A DNA stretch of 64,000 nucleotides from JAEVLT01 sp050496765 (GTDB lineage: Bacteria; Bacillota; Bacilli; Bacillales; Cytobacillaceae), in contig NZ_JBNWEO010000014.1 in the NCBI RefSeq assembly GCF_050496765.1, forward strand, positions 1 to 64,000, given 5' to 3'. The notes under the pieces are model-generated. The model was given only the letters and a program-made list of their open reading frames with translations. It was not told the DNA's origin and did no database searches. Positions 18,612-27,061 of this stretch are shown here, in pieces (position 1 is the first letter of the stretch; the number at the start of each line of letters is the position of its first letter). The position numbers and the translations under genes were made by a program.

Positions 18612-18634
18612 ATTCACTGGTTTCACAACCATTA

Positions 18635-18835
18635 TTATTTCTTCGTTACGTTAGCAGCTTGTGGTCCACGAGCTCCTTCAACAACTTCGAAAGAAACTTC
18701 TTGGCCTTCTTCTAATGTTTTGAAACCTTCAGTTTGGATTGCAGAATAATGAACGAATACGTCGTTTCCGTCTTCAGCTTCGATGAATCCGAAACCTTTT
18801 TCAGAATTGAACCATTTTACTTTACCGTTTTTCAT
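18635..18835 (-). CDS. csp: cold-shock protein (Csp family)
   Basis: A 66-residue OB-fold RNA chaperone with RNP1 KGFGFIE and RNP2 VFVHY. It melts mRNA structures at low temperature and also acts during normal growth. The MKNGKVKWFN start resembles CspD of B. subtilis, while the C-terminus GPQAANVTKK resembles CspB, so I do not give a paralog name. It has AGGAGG before its start, and its leader is about 150 nt long, as is usual for csp genes. Confidence 0.95.
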   Translation of the reverse strand: MKNGKVKWFNSEKGFGFIEAEDGNDVFVHYSAIQTEGFKTLEEGQEVSFEVVEGARGPQAANVTKK

Positions 18836-18991
18836 GTGAAAACTTCCTCCTATTGGCTTACGTCAAAGCCATGTGTAAAATTCACCAAATTACAACGTAT
18901 ATAGCTTTACTTTTCATTACCTCATCCAAACGTCGGTTAAACATTGAACAAGCTTGTTACATAAATCTAACACGTGCAACGGCTTCTTAAA

Positions 18992-19019
18992 ATTTAACAT
19001 TTTTTAGTTGGATTGTCAA
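18992..19019 (-). promoter_or_regulatory. sigma-A promoter of csp with long leader
   Basis: TTGACA (19014-19019), 16-bp spacer, TTAAAT (18992-18997). The predicted leader to the start at 18835 is about 150 nt, fitting the long untranslated region that controls csp expression. Confidence 0.65.
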
Positions 19020-19210
19020 GAAAGGATCATGACAAATTCTCATTTGTTCATTCTTCCGTTCCGATAGACGTTGAATGGATGACAACTCAAATCCTTGCTT
19101 CGAATTGATGGAAAAAGTGTGTCGTGAATTATTTTCCGACAAATTGAAGGAATAGAAGTGCAAGAAAATTGGAAAGTTAGCAGTAGGAAAAATTGAAGGG
19201 GGAAATAGAC

Positions 19211-19975
19211 TTGACTGGAAGTCAACCTTTTCGGTGGAAACGTGCCCATTTGTCCACTTTAACTACTTCTCAGCTACATTTACGAAATCCGTGGATTCCT
19301 GCGTTCTTCTCCTTTTCATTTCCCGGCTTTGGCAATTTGATGCAGCAGCGTTTGCTAAAAGGCTTTATTTTAATTGGATGGGAAGTCTTTATTAATACAA
19401 AAGCAAAAGTAAACTTAGGTATTTTTTATTCACTCTTAGGTGAATTTGACAAAGCGAAGGAAGTCTTAGATGAAAGATGGCTGATTTTGTATTGCGGAAT
19501 ATATATGTATGCCATTTGGGACAGTTACCGGGCAACCGTTGATCTGAACAAGTTTTATCTTCTTGCCGACCGTGAAGATGCGCCAATCGAACCACTAAAA
19601 CTCTCAACTTTTGACTTTAATTTTCTTGATAAAAGACAACCTGTAACTGCTTTGTGCTGGTCAATCATTGCCCCTGGGCTTGGTCATCTATACGTTCACA
19701 AAGTGTTAACAGGGCTGTTTATTTTCGCCTTCACCATTTTCCTTGTTTATCATTCACATTTGACAGAAGGAATTCATTATATGATGCTGGGGAATTTCAC
19801 AAAGTCACGGGCTGTGATTGATATGCAATGGATGCTCTACATCCCCTCCATTTATGCCTTTATTTTTTACGATGCTTATGTAACGGTAATTGAAAACAAT
19901 AAGCTATTCGAAAAAGCTCTATCCAACTATTTACGCCAGCATTACCAAGATTTACGGTTCAAATTTCCAATTTAG
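19211..19975 (+). CDS. multi-pass membrane protein of unknown function
   Basis: I do not recognise the family. The best start is TTG at 19211, eight bases after AAGGGGG; the frame begins at 19193. The 254-residue protein has two similar halves: GFGNLMQQRLLKGFILIG... and GLGHLYVHKVLTGLFIF..., each followed by LGEFDKAKEVLDERW or LGNFTKSRAVIDMQW and a YAIWDSY or YAFIFYDAY end. So it looks like an internal duplication of a two-helix unit with a Gly-rich turn similar to TM2 proteins. It precedes another small membrane protein 14 bp later. Confidence 0.75.
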   Translation: MTGSQPFRWKRAHLSTLTTSQLHLRNPWIPAFFSFSFPGFGNLMQQRLLKGFILIGWEVFINTKAKVNLGIFYSLLGEFDKAKEVLDERWLILYCGIYMYAIWDSYRATVDLNKFYLLADREDAPIEPLKLSTFDFNFLDKRQPVTALCWSIIAPGLGHLYVHKVLTGLFIFAFTIFLVYHSHLTEGIHYMMLGNFTKSRAVIDMQWMLYIPSIYAFIFYDAYVTVIENNKLFEKALSNYLRQHYQDLRFKFPI

Positions 19976-19989
19976 TCAGGTGGAATTTT

Positions 19990-20442
19990 ATGCTTGCCAT
20001 TGCAACGTTTGAAAACTCCCTTTTTATTGAATTAGCGATTTCGTCGATTGAACAAAATGGAATTCCAAAAGACCAGATTTCCGCTGTCCCGCTCGATAAA
20101 CGAACAGAATCCAGGCAGCTTTTCGATACGATTCACCGGGCGGATGGCTTTAGTATGTTTGATGTTGCTGCCATTTTAGGAACTTGCTTTATGTTGCTTG
20201 GTGCCATATATGGGTATGTGCTGAAATGGGGACCGATTATTTGGAGCATTATCGGTGCTGTTGTTGGTGTGTTGCTTGGTTTCATCATTAAGCTTTTATT
20301 CATTAAAAAAAGACTGACTGGATCAAAACAGATTACTTCTGAAGTGATTCTGATGATTCGCTGTGATACCCATCAATGGGAAACCGTTGAAAAAATACTG
20401 TGGGATCATTTGGCTTTAGGTGTGGCGAAAGTGAAGCAATAA
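19990..20442 (+). CDS. small membrane protein of unknown function
   Basis: A 150-residue protein with a soluble N-terminal part (MLAIATFENSLFIELAISSIEQNGI), two membrane segments (about 57-76 and 80-103) and a C-terminal part ending HLALGVAKVKQ. The first and last parts look like a split alpha/beta domain around the membrane hairpin. It starts 14 bp after the preceding membrane protein with AGGTGG upstream, so the two are probably one operon. The family is not known to me. Confidence 0.75.
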   Translation: MLAIATFENSLFIELAISSIEQNGIPKDQISAVPLDKRTESRQLFDTIHRADGFSMFDVAAILGTCFMLLGAIYGYVLKWGPIIWSIIGAVVGVLLGFIIKLLFIKKRLTGSKQITSEVILMIRCDTHQWETVEKILWDHLALGVAKVKQ

Positions 20443-20495
20443 AATAATCTGTGAGCTTTTTCCTAATAGAATATTTTAAATGGAAGAAAGATCAT

Positions 20496-20524
20496 AAAAG
20501 GCAGCAGAAATCCTGCCGCCTTTT
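20496..20524. terminator. bidirectional terminator
   Basis: AAAAGGCAGCAG pairs with CTGCCGCCTTTT with one wobble; T runs exist on both strands. It separates the membrane protein pair from the sulP-arsR operon. Confidence 0.82.
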
Positions 20525-20540
20525 TCGGTTGTTTTTATAT

Positions 20541-20864
20541 TTATTCTTGTAATTTGTCTAGCATCGAAATGGTGTCGACAAGATGGTTATTGAAAATTTG
20601 CTTTGCAACCTCAAGCAATTCAACAATCATCGGATCTCTTAACGTATAGATGACCTTATTCCCATCTTTTGTTCCGGAAACAATATTTTTGGCCCGTAAA
20701 ACAGTTAACTGCTGAGAAACAGCAGATCCTTCACTGCCAATTAATGTCTGAAGTTCATTTACGTTTTTATCTCCCTCAGCCAATAGCTCGAGGATTCGAA
20801 TTCTTAGCGGATGTGCAAGGGCTTTAAAAAATTCCGCCTTAAAGCGCTGCATTTCAAGATTCAA
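20541..20864 (-). CDS. ArsR-family transcriptional regulator
   Basis: A 107-residue winged-helix repressor-like protein (FKALAHPLRIRILELL, EGSAVSQQLTVLRAKNIVSG). It contains no cysteine, so it is not a classic As/Cd sensor. The TTG start follows AAAGGAG by eight bases and lies 20 bp after sulP, so the two are co-transcribed. It probably controls its own operon, in line with the ATATT...AATAT palindrome at the sulP promoter. The signal is unknown. Confidence 0.88.
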   Translation of the reverse strand: MNLEMQRFKAEFFKALAHPLRIRILELLAEGDKNVNELQTLIGSEGSAVSQQLTVLRAKNIVSGTKDGNKVIYTLRDPMIVELLEVAKQIFNNHLVDTISMLDKLQE

Positions 20865-20884
20865 TCCATCATCTCCTTTACACT

Positions 20885-22630
20885 CTAATATGTTGGTGTC
20901 AGTTTCCTTGAGGTTTCAATCCCTTCTGATTGGGAGAGCTCCTCACATTCATGAAAAGCAAAATGCTTGCAGCCAATGCATCGACTCTTCTCTATTTTGG
21001 CAAGAGCAAAATCAAGCGCCTCGCCCGTATGGTCAAAGAAATGGTCTTCTCCGATTTTTTCGTATAAACCCGTTTTTTTCAATACCGTTTTCGGCTGCGA
21101 ATTAACTCCAGATAAGAGTACTGTACCATTTTTTGAAAAATGTTTCACAATGCTTGCAAGATTTGCCTCGCCCGTTGTGTCCATCAAGGGTACTTTGCTC
21201 ATTCGCAGTAAGAGGATTTTCGGCCGATAGTCGATGGCGCTCATAATCGTTTTCTCAAACGTCTGTGCTGCACCAAAAAACAGCGGTCCTTCAACATTAA
21301 AAATACTAATTTGAGGACAATCATGCGTATCTGTAACCATCTTAGTTTGCATCTTCTTATGTCTGTGTTCATGGTTTGGCAACGCTTTTTCCGTTATCAT
21401 GACATCGCTCATCCGCTTTGCAAACAGGACAACAGACAAGGCTAAGCCTACCTCTACTGCGACAGTCAGCGTAACAAATACAGTTAATAAAAACGTCACT
21501 AATAAAACCAAAGAATCACTCGTCTTTGTTTTTAAAATATGAGAAAAAACATGGTGTTCGCTCATGTTCCATGCAACCACCATTAAGATTGGTGCCATGC
21601 TCGCTAACGGAATATACGATGCGTAAGAGGCAAAAAAAATCAAGACAAGCAGAACGACGATGCTGTGAATAACCCCAGATACAGGAGAAACAGCGCCATT
21701 TTTGATGTTTGTTGCCGTTCTTGCAATTGCGCCTGTCGCAGGAATCCCCCCAAACAATGGCGCAATCATGTTGGCAATCCCCTGACCAATCAATTCTTTG
21801 TTGCTATTATGTTTGCTGTTTGTCATTCCGTCAGCCACTACTGCGGACAGGAGTGATTCGATCCCCCCCAGCATTGCAATCACGAAGGCAGACGGCAAAA
21901 GCTTACTAATTAACCCAATATCGACTGTTGGCATGTGGAAATTCGGAAGAGAATTTGGAATTTCTCCATAACTCGTTCCGATGGTTGCCACTTGCCCCGG
22001 ATAGAAAATTGTCGCAATCACAGTTGAAAGCACTAGTCCGATCAGCGGCCCCGGGATTTTCGGTGCGATTTTGGGTGTAATCAATACGATAACTAAGCAG
22101 AGGATGGCTGTTAACACACTATAGAAATTGATCGTTCCAACATGGAGGAAGATTTCCTTCATATTCAAAAAGAAATCTTCCTGTTTCTTTAAACCACTCA
22201 AGCCGAGAAAACTAGCGATCTGTCCGGTAAATATGGTGACAGCAATCCCCGCGGTAAAACCGATCGTCACTGGACGGGGAATAAATTTAATCAAGGTCCC
22301 CAACTTAAATAATCCCATTAACAGCAACAGGATTCCTGCTAAAAAACCGGCAATTAACAGATTTTCATACCCATAGGTCATAACGATTCCAAATAAAATG
22401 GGAATGAACGCACCCGTTGGTCCACCGATTTGATACCTCGATCCTCCGAACAGCGAAATCAAAATTCCGGCAACAATGGTGGTGTAAATTCCATACTCTG
22501 GCTTAACACCCGAAGCAATTGAAAATGCCATCCCTAAAGGGATCGCAATCACTCCAACAATCAAGCCTGAAAGAACATCCTTTCGAAAACTGCTTAAAGA
22601 ATAATGACTGAACCTTCTGTCAAAGAACAT
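20885..22630 (-). CDS. SulP-family (SLC26) anion transporter with STAS domain
   Basis: A 581-residue membrane transporter for sulfate, bicarbonate or another anion. The N-terminal Sulfate_transp part has about 12 to 14 helices (GLIVGVIAIPLGMAFSIASG, GGSRYQIGGPTGAFIPI), then a cytoplasmic STAS domain (about 440-540; ISIFNVEGPLFFGAAQTFE, MDTTGEANLASI). After the STAS domain there is a Cys-containing tail CIGCKHFAFHEC. I use the ATG at 22630, six bases after AGAAGG; a GTG at 22636 is in frame. The anion cannot be told from sequence. It leads an operon with an ArsR regulator. Confidence 0.9.
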   Translation of the reverse strand: MFFDRRFSHYSLSSFRKDVLSGLIVGVIAIPLGMAFSIASGVKPEYGIYTTIVAGILISLFGGSRYQIGGPTGAFIPILFGIVMTYGYENLLIAGFLAGILLLLMGLFKLGTLIKFIPRPVTIGFTAGIAVTIFTGQIASFLGLSGLKKQEDFFLNMKEIFLHVGTINFYSVLTAILCLVIVLITPKIAPKIPGPLIGLVLSTVIATIFYPGQVATIGTSYGEIPNSLPNFHMPTVDIGLISKLLPSAFVIAMLGGIESLLSAVVADGMTNSKHNSNKELIGQGIANMIAPLFGGIPATGAIARTATNIKNGAVSPVSGVIHSIVVLLVLIFFASYASYIPLASMAPILMVVAWNMSEHHVFSHILKTKTSDSLVLLVTFLLTVFVTLTVAVEVGLALSVVLFAKRMSDVMITEKALPNHEHRHKKMQTKMVTDTHDCPQISIFNVEGPLFFGAAQTFEKTIMSAIDYRPKILLLRMSKVPLMDTTGEANLASIVKHFSKNGTVLLSGVNSQPKTVLKKTGLYEKIGEDHFFDHTGEALDFALAKIEKSRCIGCKHFAFHECEELSQSEGIETSRKLTPTY

Positions 22631-22650
22631 AAGCACCCTTCTTACTCTGT

Positions 22651-22681
22651 ATATTTGATTATTTGAATATATAGGATTATA
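22651..22681 (-). promoter_or_regulatory. sulP promoter region with ArsR-type palindrome
   Basis: A TATAAT (22676-22681 on the minus strand) is followed by an imperfect AT-rich inverted repeat at 22651-22670 (ATATT...AATAT). It is a candidate operator for the co-transcribed ArsR protein. I see no good -35. Confidence 0.35.
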
Positions 22682-22810
22682 AGTAAAGATGCAATATTTT
22701 TTTACAAAAATGTGAACAAAAATATTTTGTCTTTATCCCTCTAGCAAATGTGAAAAAAAGGATTTTTTACAACCTTGCTTTTAGCTAAGCAGCCATGGTA
22801 TAGTATTTGA

Positions 22811-22930
22811 GCGATGAGCTGATTGTGTAAGCCGAATAACATTCCTTTTTGGAACACACAATGTGGAGTGTGGTTATTCGCCTCAATTTCGTAAAAAGCC
22901 GCTTGTTTTTCGAAACAAGCGGCTTTTCAC
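22811..22930 (+). ncRNA. structured small RNA candidate with own promoter and terminator
   Basis: A promoter TTGCTT-18-TATAGT (-10 at about 22798-22803) would start here. CGAATAAC (22833-22840) pairs with GTTATTCG (22873-22880) and encloses two hairpins, TTCC/GGAA and CACAC/GTGTG, i.e. a three-way junction. ATTGTGT (22822-22828) could pair instead with ACACAAT (22856-22862). A strong terminator (AAGCCGCTTG / CAAGCGGCTT plus T) ends it. There is no reading frame with a ribosome site. It resembles no RNA family I know, and the next gene starts about 110 bp later. Confidence 0.5.
22895..22926 (+). terminator. terminator of the RNA candidate
   Basis: AAAGCCGCTTG / CAAGCGGCTTTT hairpin with a TTTTTCGAAA loop. 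Confidence 0.8.
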
Positions 22931-23036
22931 TTGATCAATCCTATACAAATATAAGGTAGAGATTGCAAAATCCTAAATTAAAGTTAGCACTTTTTTAGCT
23001 AATCTTTTAAAATAGGTATGAAAGGAGTGGACAGGA

Positions 23037-23819
23037 ATGAACAATCACGAAATTGATTACAAAATTTTTGGCGATGATATGCAGTTTGTCGAAGTTGAAC
23101 TTGACCCACAGGAAACTGTTGTGGCTGAAGCAGGCAGCTTTATGATGATGGAAAATGACATACATATGGAAACGATTTTTGGTGATGGTTCTACTGGCGG
23201 CGGATTGATGGGAAAGTTATTCAGCGCCGGCAAGCGGATTCTTACGGGAGAAAGCTTGTTTATGACAACATTCACAAACCAGGGAAATGGTAAACGACAT
23301 GTTTCATTTGCAGCGCCCTATCCCGGGAAAATTCTTCCAATGGACTTAAGTGAGCTTGGCGGCAAAATTATTTGCCAAAAGGATGCCTTCCTTGCTGCCG
23401 CGAAAGGTGTTTCAGTTGGAATTGAATTCCAGCGCAAACTGGGTACTGGATTCTTCGGCGGTGAAGGTTTTATCATGCAAAAGCTTGAAGGTGACGGCCT
23501 CGCGTTTGTTCATGCCGGTGGAACGATTATCCGCAAAGAGCTGCTACCCGGTCAGCAGCTTCGGGTGGATACTGGCTGTTTAGTGGCAATGACCAGCAGC
23601 GTAAGCTACGATATCGAGTTTGTGCGCGGTGTAAAAACAGCATTATTTGGCGGTGAAGGTTTGTTTTTTGCTACTTTAAGAGGGCCTGGTTCTGTTTGGA
23701 TTCAGTCGCTTCCATTCAGCCGGCTTGCCAGCAGAGTGTTTGCAGCAGCAAGCCCTGGCGGAGCGAAAGACGAGGGCAGCCTGGCCCGCGGCATTTTCGA
23801 TGTATTTGGCGGTGATTAA
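23037..23819 (+). CDS. TIGR00266/AIM24-family protein
   Basis: A 260-residue beta-rich protein of the AIM24 (TIGR00266) family, whose members have no settled biochemical role. Typical features are IDYKIFGDDMQFVEVELDPQ, EAGSFMMM, GGGLMGKLF, a run of Gly-rich repeats (GTGFFGGEGF, KTALFGGEGLFF) and IQSLPFSRLASR near the C-terminus. No signal or membrane segment. GAAAGGAG precedes the ATG. It stands alone between the RNA candidate and a terminator. Confidence 0.85.
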   Translation: MNNHEIDYKIFGDDMQFVEVELDPQETVVAEAGSFMMMENDIHMETIFGDGSTGGGLMGKLFSAGKRILTGESLFMTTFTNQGNGKRHVSFAAPYPGKILPMDLSELGGKIICQKDAFLAAAKGVSVGIEFQRKLGTGFFGGEGFIMQKLEGDGLAFVHAGGTIIRKELLPGQQLRVDTGCLVAMTSSVSYDIEFVRGVKTALFGGEGLFFATLRGPGSVWIQSLPFSRLASRVFAAASPGGAKDEGSLARGIFDVFGGD

Positions 23820-23836
23820 CAAAAATCGTAAAGTTG

Positions 23837-23866
23837 AAAAGTAAGACTTTGAAAAGTCTTACTTTT
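23837..23866 (+). terminator. terminator of the TIGR00266 gene
   Basis: AAAAGTAAGACT / AGTCTTACTTTT hairpin, then a short T run. Confidence 0.82.
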
Positions 23867-23925
23867 TATGTTCTAGGATTTTAGTCCCTTCGAGAAGGCC
23901 GTGCTGCTTTTATGGCATTTTGCGC

Positions 23926-23970
23926 GTCATGGTGGCCCTCCTCTTGTCACCCGCTTGCTTTTAACGGAAC
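23926..23970. repeat. single divergent copy of the 44.2-kb repeat unit
   Basis: GCGTCATGGTGG, a CT-rich part, GTCACCCGC and TTTTAAC follow the same order as the tandem units at 44.14-44.30 kb (CGTCATG, CT-rich part, TGAC, TTTTTGAC). The resemblance is by eye. Confidence 0.3.
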
Positions 23971-23979
23971 GTATGCAGT

Positions 23980-25428
23980 TTAGTCTGTTAATTTTTTAAG
24001 TGCTGCACTCGCTTCTTGGTGCTTCAAGTTAGCCGATTGCCAAGTTCGGTTCTCCCATGTAACCTCCCTTTTCCTTTCTCGTAAAATTTCTTTTAACCCT
24101 GGTAAATCCGGATTTTTTTCATATAGCTGAATGAGCCCTAGTACCCCTGTATACGATAGATGGTTCAAATACTGAAGATCGATTTTTCCCGTTTGTTCAT
24201 AGCGAACAAGATTTTGCTGGACAACAAGGCGATCCAAATCAACCACATTGATACCTGTATAATAGAGGAGTGCACTAATAAAGTAAAAATGAAAGAGCGA
24301 TAGTTTTTCAAACCAAATTTTTACCAAGGTATACGCAAAAATAACCACAAGAAATATCATGAAAGAATGGGCCAACACCCGAGTGAAGGTAAAACCATAA
24401 GCTTTTTCGTATAGATACATTCGTAAAAAAGCAGAGACAAGAATGACACCGCTCGTTAAAATTAACAAGCTTAACGAGATTTGCAGCCATTTTTTCAACA
24501 AGGCACCAGTCTGTTTCACTCCCGAAAGAATGCTGACGGTCAAAGACAAATTAATGATCGAGACAGCCAGCAATTCGAAAAAACCTTTGCGGGCATATTG
24601 AGCGTATGTGTACGATTCTTGCAAAATACCGCCAAAAAAATATTGAAATTGAACAATAGTAAAAAGGAGATAGACAGCATTCATTAGCACTAACACAGTC
24701 AACGCAATCACCCCGTCAAGCGGGATGGAAAAAGAATTGTTCTTTTCGATGACTGTCATTTTCTTTTGTCCCAGCACGTACAATACACCGAAAAAGGCAA
24801 ACGTATAGCCGATAATTACAAAAAAGCGAAAAACGGTCTCCGGCTTTACTTGATGAATCCATTCAGGCAAATTTCCGACAATTTGCTTAAAATTGTCGTC
24901 TGCAGTGCTTAGTAAATATAGAACGATTCCAAGAACAGGGAGTGAGAGAATGATTCCAATCAATACCTTTTTCCAAACCATGATTTTCTGATTATCTCCC
25001 TTAAAAACCTTTAGAAAAGAAGCGGAGAAACGAAAATCGAATCGAATCGCTTCGATCATCCGCCCAAAAGCATACTTTACAAATGAAAAACTGGTCCAAG
25101 GCAGCAATTTTGGACGAGTGATTAACAAAAAATGAAAAAGGACTAATACAGGAACAACCATTATATTCAAAACGTAAAAGAACATGTTGTTGCTTATATA
25201 AAAACTGATGGACAACAGCCAAATACAAATAGCGACAAGATATCCAAGACGCTGGTTCGCAAAGGGAAAGCCATAGAATCGCCAGAAAAACACTCCATAC
25301 ATCACAACGATAAAAACAATAGTGGAAATACCAATTTGACCGCGAAAAAAGGATTCTTCCGCTAAAATTCCCAGTACGAAACAAACAATGAAAAACAGAA
25401 CATCCGATTGCTGCAAATCTTTTTTCAT
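23980..25428 (-). CDS. DUF4173/DUF4153-type multi-pass membrane protein
   Basis: A 482-residue membrane protein with about 11 helices, fitting DUF4173 (VLFFIVCFVLGILAEESFFRG at the start; KVLIGIILSLPVLGIVLYLLSTADDNF and VVDLDRLVVQQNLVRYEQTGKIDLQYLNHLSYTG at 390-430, abbreviated here by position). The C-terminal soluble part contains the DLxYLxxLSxxG pattern common to this family. The function is unknown. It follows a PadR regulator and a HAAS membrane protein on the same strand and is probably regulated with them, though it has its own upstream palindrome. GGAGGG precedes the start. Confidence 0.8.
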   Translation of the reverse strand: MKKDLQQSDVLFFIVCFVLGILAEESFFRGQIGISTIVFIVVMYGVFFWRFYGFPFANQRLGYLVAICIWLLSISFYISNNMFFYVLNIMVVPVLVLFHFLLITRPKLLPWTSFSFVKYAFGRMIEAIRFDFRFSASFLKVFKGDNQKIMVWKKVLIGIILSLPVLGIVLYLLSTADDNFKQIVGNLPEWIHQVKPETVFRFFVIIGYTFAFFGVLYVLGQKKMTVIEKNNSFSIPLDGVIALTVLVLMNAVYLLFTIVQFQYFFGGILQESYTYAQYARKGFFELLAVSIINLSLTVSILSGVKQTGALLKKWLQISLSLLILTSGVILVSAFLRMYLYEKAYGFTFTRVLAHSFMIFLVVIFAYTLVKIWFEKLSLFHFYFISALLYYTGINVVDLDRLVVQQNLVRYEQTGKIDLQYLNHLSYTGVLGLIQLYEKNPDLPGLKEILRERKREVTWENRTWQSANLKHQEASAALKKLTD

Positions 25429-25452
25429 AAAAACCCTCCATACATCAACTTT

Positions 25453-25481
25453 CTATATACATTGTTTATCTATGTATATAG
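25453..25481. promoter_or_regulatory. 10-bp inverted repeat before the DUF4173 gene, PadR-operator candidate
   Basis: CTATATACAT, 9-nt spacer, ATGTATATAG: a perfect inverted repeat between the HAAS gene and the DUF4173 gene. PadR regulators often bind ATGT/ACAT dyads. Confidence 0.45.
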
Positions 25482-25495
25482 GTAAAAAAAATGAA

Positions 25496-26134
25496 TCATA
25501 TCGACACTTTCTTTCCCCACCGAAAACCAAGTAAGCTCACAGGGTAAAGAATAATTGTAAAAAAGATACAAATAAGAATAAACTGTTTCGTTAATAGCGG
25601 TGCAAACCAATTATGCGGAATAATTTGAAAAACGATTAGCAGCATTAATAACAGATTAGGGAAAAGTGATATGATAAATGTTTTTTTCAAAACTTTCCTA
25701 CCGCCATGACCAAATCCCTTGCCAATTTCATAGCCCAATAGCATCCAGAAAACCATGTAAACTAGCGCAATTAAAGTTGGAAGCGCAGTCAAACTCCGCC
25801 AAACGTTCGTAAGCCATATCCATTCAAAAAGATTGTGAGCCAGCGTCAGTAAGCTGCCTCCTGCAAAAAAGACTAAGTTCACGAGGATAAATAGCCATTT
25901 CATCCGGCTAGGTGTCACAGCTAATTCTTCAAGCCACATCCCGGCAATTTCTTGCGGCGTACCAAGCCGCTGAACAATTTTCTCCATGATAGCGGCTTCG
26001 TTTTCCATCGTAAAATGTTCAAGTAAGATCTCATCAATATGGGTCTCGTATTCAAGCAGGATTGCTTCTTTTTCAGGATGATTCCCTAGTCTGCCTGCCA
26101 ATTCTTTTAGAAACTTAGTCTTCGATTGGTCCAT
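25496..26134 (-). CDS. HAAS/DUF1700-type membrane protein
   Basis: A 212-residue protein. The N-terminal HAAS helix bundle (MDQSKTKFLKELAGRLGNHP, EYETHIDEILLEHF, VQRLGTPQEIAGMW) is followed by four membrane segments. HAAS domains nearly always accompany PadR regulators and are thought to sense or relay a signal. The ATG at 26134 has GGGAG eight bases upstream and overlaps the padR stop by 20 bp, so translation is coupled. Confidence 0.85.
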   Translation of the reverse strand: MDQSKTKFLKELAGRLGNHPEKEAILLEYETHIDEILLEHFTMENEAAIMEKIVQRLGTPQEIAGMWLEELAVTPSRMKWLFILVNLVFFAGGSLLTLAHNLFEWIWLTNVWRSLTALPTLIALVYMVFWMLLGYEIGKGFGHGGRKVLKKTFIISLFPNLLLMLLIVFQIIPHNWFAPLLTKQFILICIFFTIILYPVSLLGFRWGKKVSI

Positions 26135-26462
26135 GCTTTGATCTCCCAATTACTTTATTCATTACCTGGACAAAATCGCGCCATTCCCGCGTTTTTTCTG
26201 CGAGCATTTCCTTTCCTGGTCCGGTTATTCGATAATATTTCCTTGCCGGACCTTTTTCCTGCTCAAGCCAGTAGCATTCGATGTACTCCTGCTTTTCAAG
26301 CTTGTGCAGTGCCGGATACAAGGTTCCTTCTTTTACACTAAATCCATTGTCGCTGCGCTGCTCAAGCTCTTTAACTAACTCGTAACCGTACATATCCCGT
26401 TCATTTAACAACTGAAGCAAAATGAGCGATGTACTACCCTTTACCAATTCACGGTTAAACAC
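26115..26462 (-). CDS. PadR-family transcriptional regulator
   Basis: A 115-residue winged-helix regulator (MFNRELVKGSTSLILLQLL, DMYGYELVKELEQRS, VKEGTLYPALHKLEK, YYRITGPGKEML). The GTG at 26462 with AGGTG before it gives the typical MFNRELVKG start; a GTG at 26471 is also in frame. It heads a cluster with HAAS and DUF4173 membrane proteins. Two palindromes just upstream are probable self-binding sites. The signal is unknown. Confidence 0.9.
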   Translation of the reverse strand: MFNRELVKGSTSLILLQLLNERDMYGYELVKELEQRSDNGFSVKEGTLYPALHKLEKQEYIECYWLEQEKGPARKYYRITGPGKEMLAEKTREWRDFVQVMNKVIGRSKHGPIED

Positions 26463-26473
26463 CTTTTTCACCT

Positions 26474-26505
26474 ACCTAGAATTTTTAGGTACATAGAAAT
26501 TCTAT
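26474..26505. promoter_or_regulatory. two palindromes upstream of padR
   Basis: ACCTAGAATTTTTAGGT (26474-26490, imperfect) and ATAGAAATTCTAT (26493-26505) lie directly before the start, a likely autorepression site. Confidence 0.45.
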
Positions 26506-26545
26506 AGTAAATAATATCCGTTGTAAACCCTATTTTTAAAAAAAT

Positions 26546-27061
26546 TCAACTTTTCTCAGGTAACCATTTTTGAACTCTTGCCAACATGTGAACGACCATG
26601 CTGATTAAGGAGCCGATAATCGCACTTCCAACAATATCAGATGGATAATGATGCCCCACCCAAATTCGGGACAAACCTGTAAGAAAAGACAATACAGACA
26701 TGATCGAGCCGAGGAAACGCCTATAAAAAATGAGCGTAGTTGAAAAGGCAAAAACGAGTATAGTATGTTTACTTGGAAAGGAGGAATCTGTTTTAGAGGG
26801 AATGAGGATTCCAACTTTTCTTTTTAAAAAAGGTCTCGGTTTGAAATAAACTAACTTAATAAGAAAATGGCTGATACAAGCGAATATTACAGATACTCCT
26901 GATTCAAACGAAATTTTCTTGCAACTTTTTTTGAACCACATCACAATAAAAACAAAGAAAAAGACATATCGCATTTTCGTTGAAAGAATGATCATTAAGC
27001 GATCGAGTATGAATGATCTGCTTGAAGGGAAATTTATATCACGAAATAATTTCGTACCCAT
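26546..27061 (-). CDS. PAP2-superfamily phosphatase
   Basis: A 171-residue membrane lipid phosphatase of the BcrC/undecaprenyl-diphosphatase type. The three phosphatase motifs are K-x5-RP (KLVYFKPRPF), PSxH (SFPSKHT, with Lys where Gly or Asp is common) and SRIWVGHHYPSD, with the nucleophile His in the last. It may recycle undecaprenyl pyrophosphate. The ATG overlaps the hydrolase stop by one base (TGATG) and has AGGAG upstream. Confidence 0.85.
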   Translation of the reverse strand: MGTKLFRDINFPSSRSFILDRLMIILSTKMRYVFFFVFIVMWFKKSCKKISFESGVSVIFACISHFLIKLVYFKPRPFLKRKVGILIPSKTDSSFPSKHTILVFAFSTTLIFYRRFLGSIMSVLSFLTGLSRIWVGHHYPSDIVGSAIIGSLISMVVHMLARVQKWLPEKS

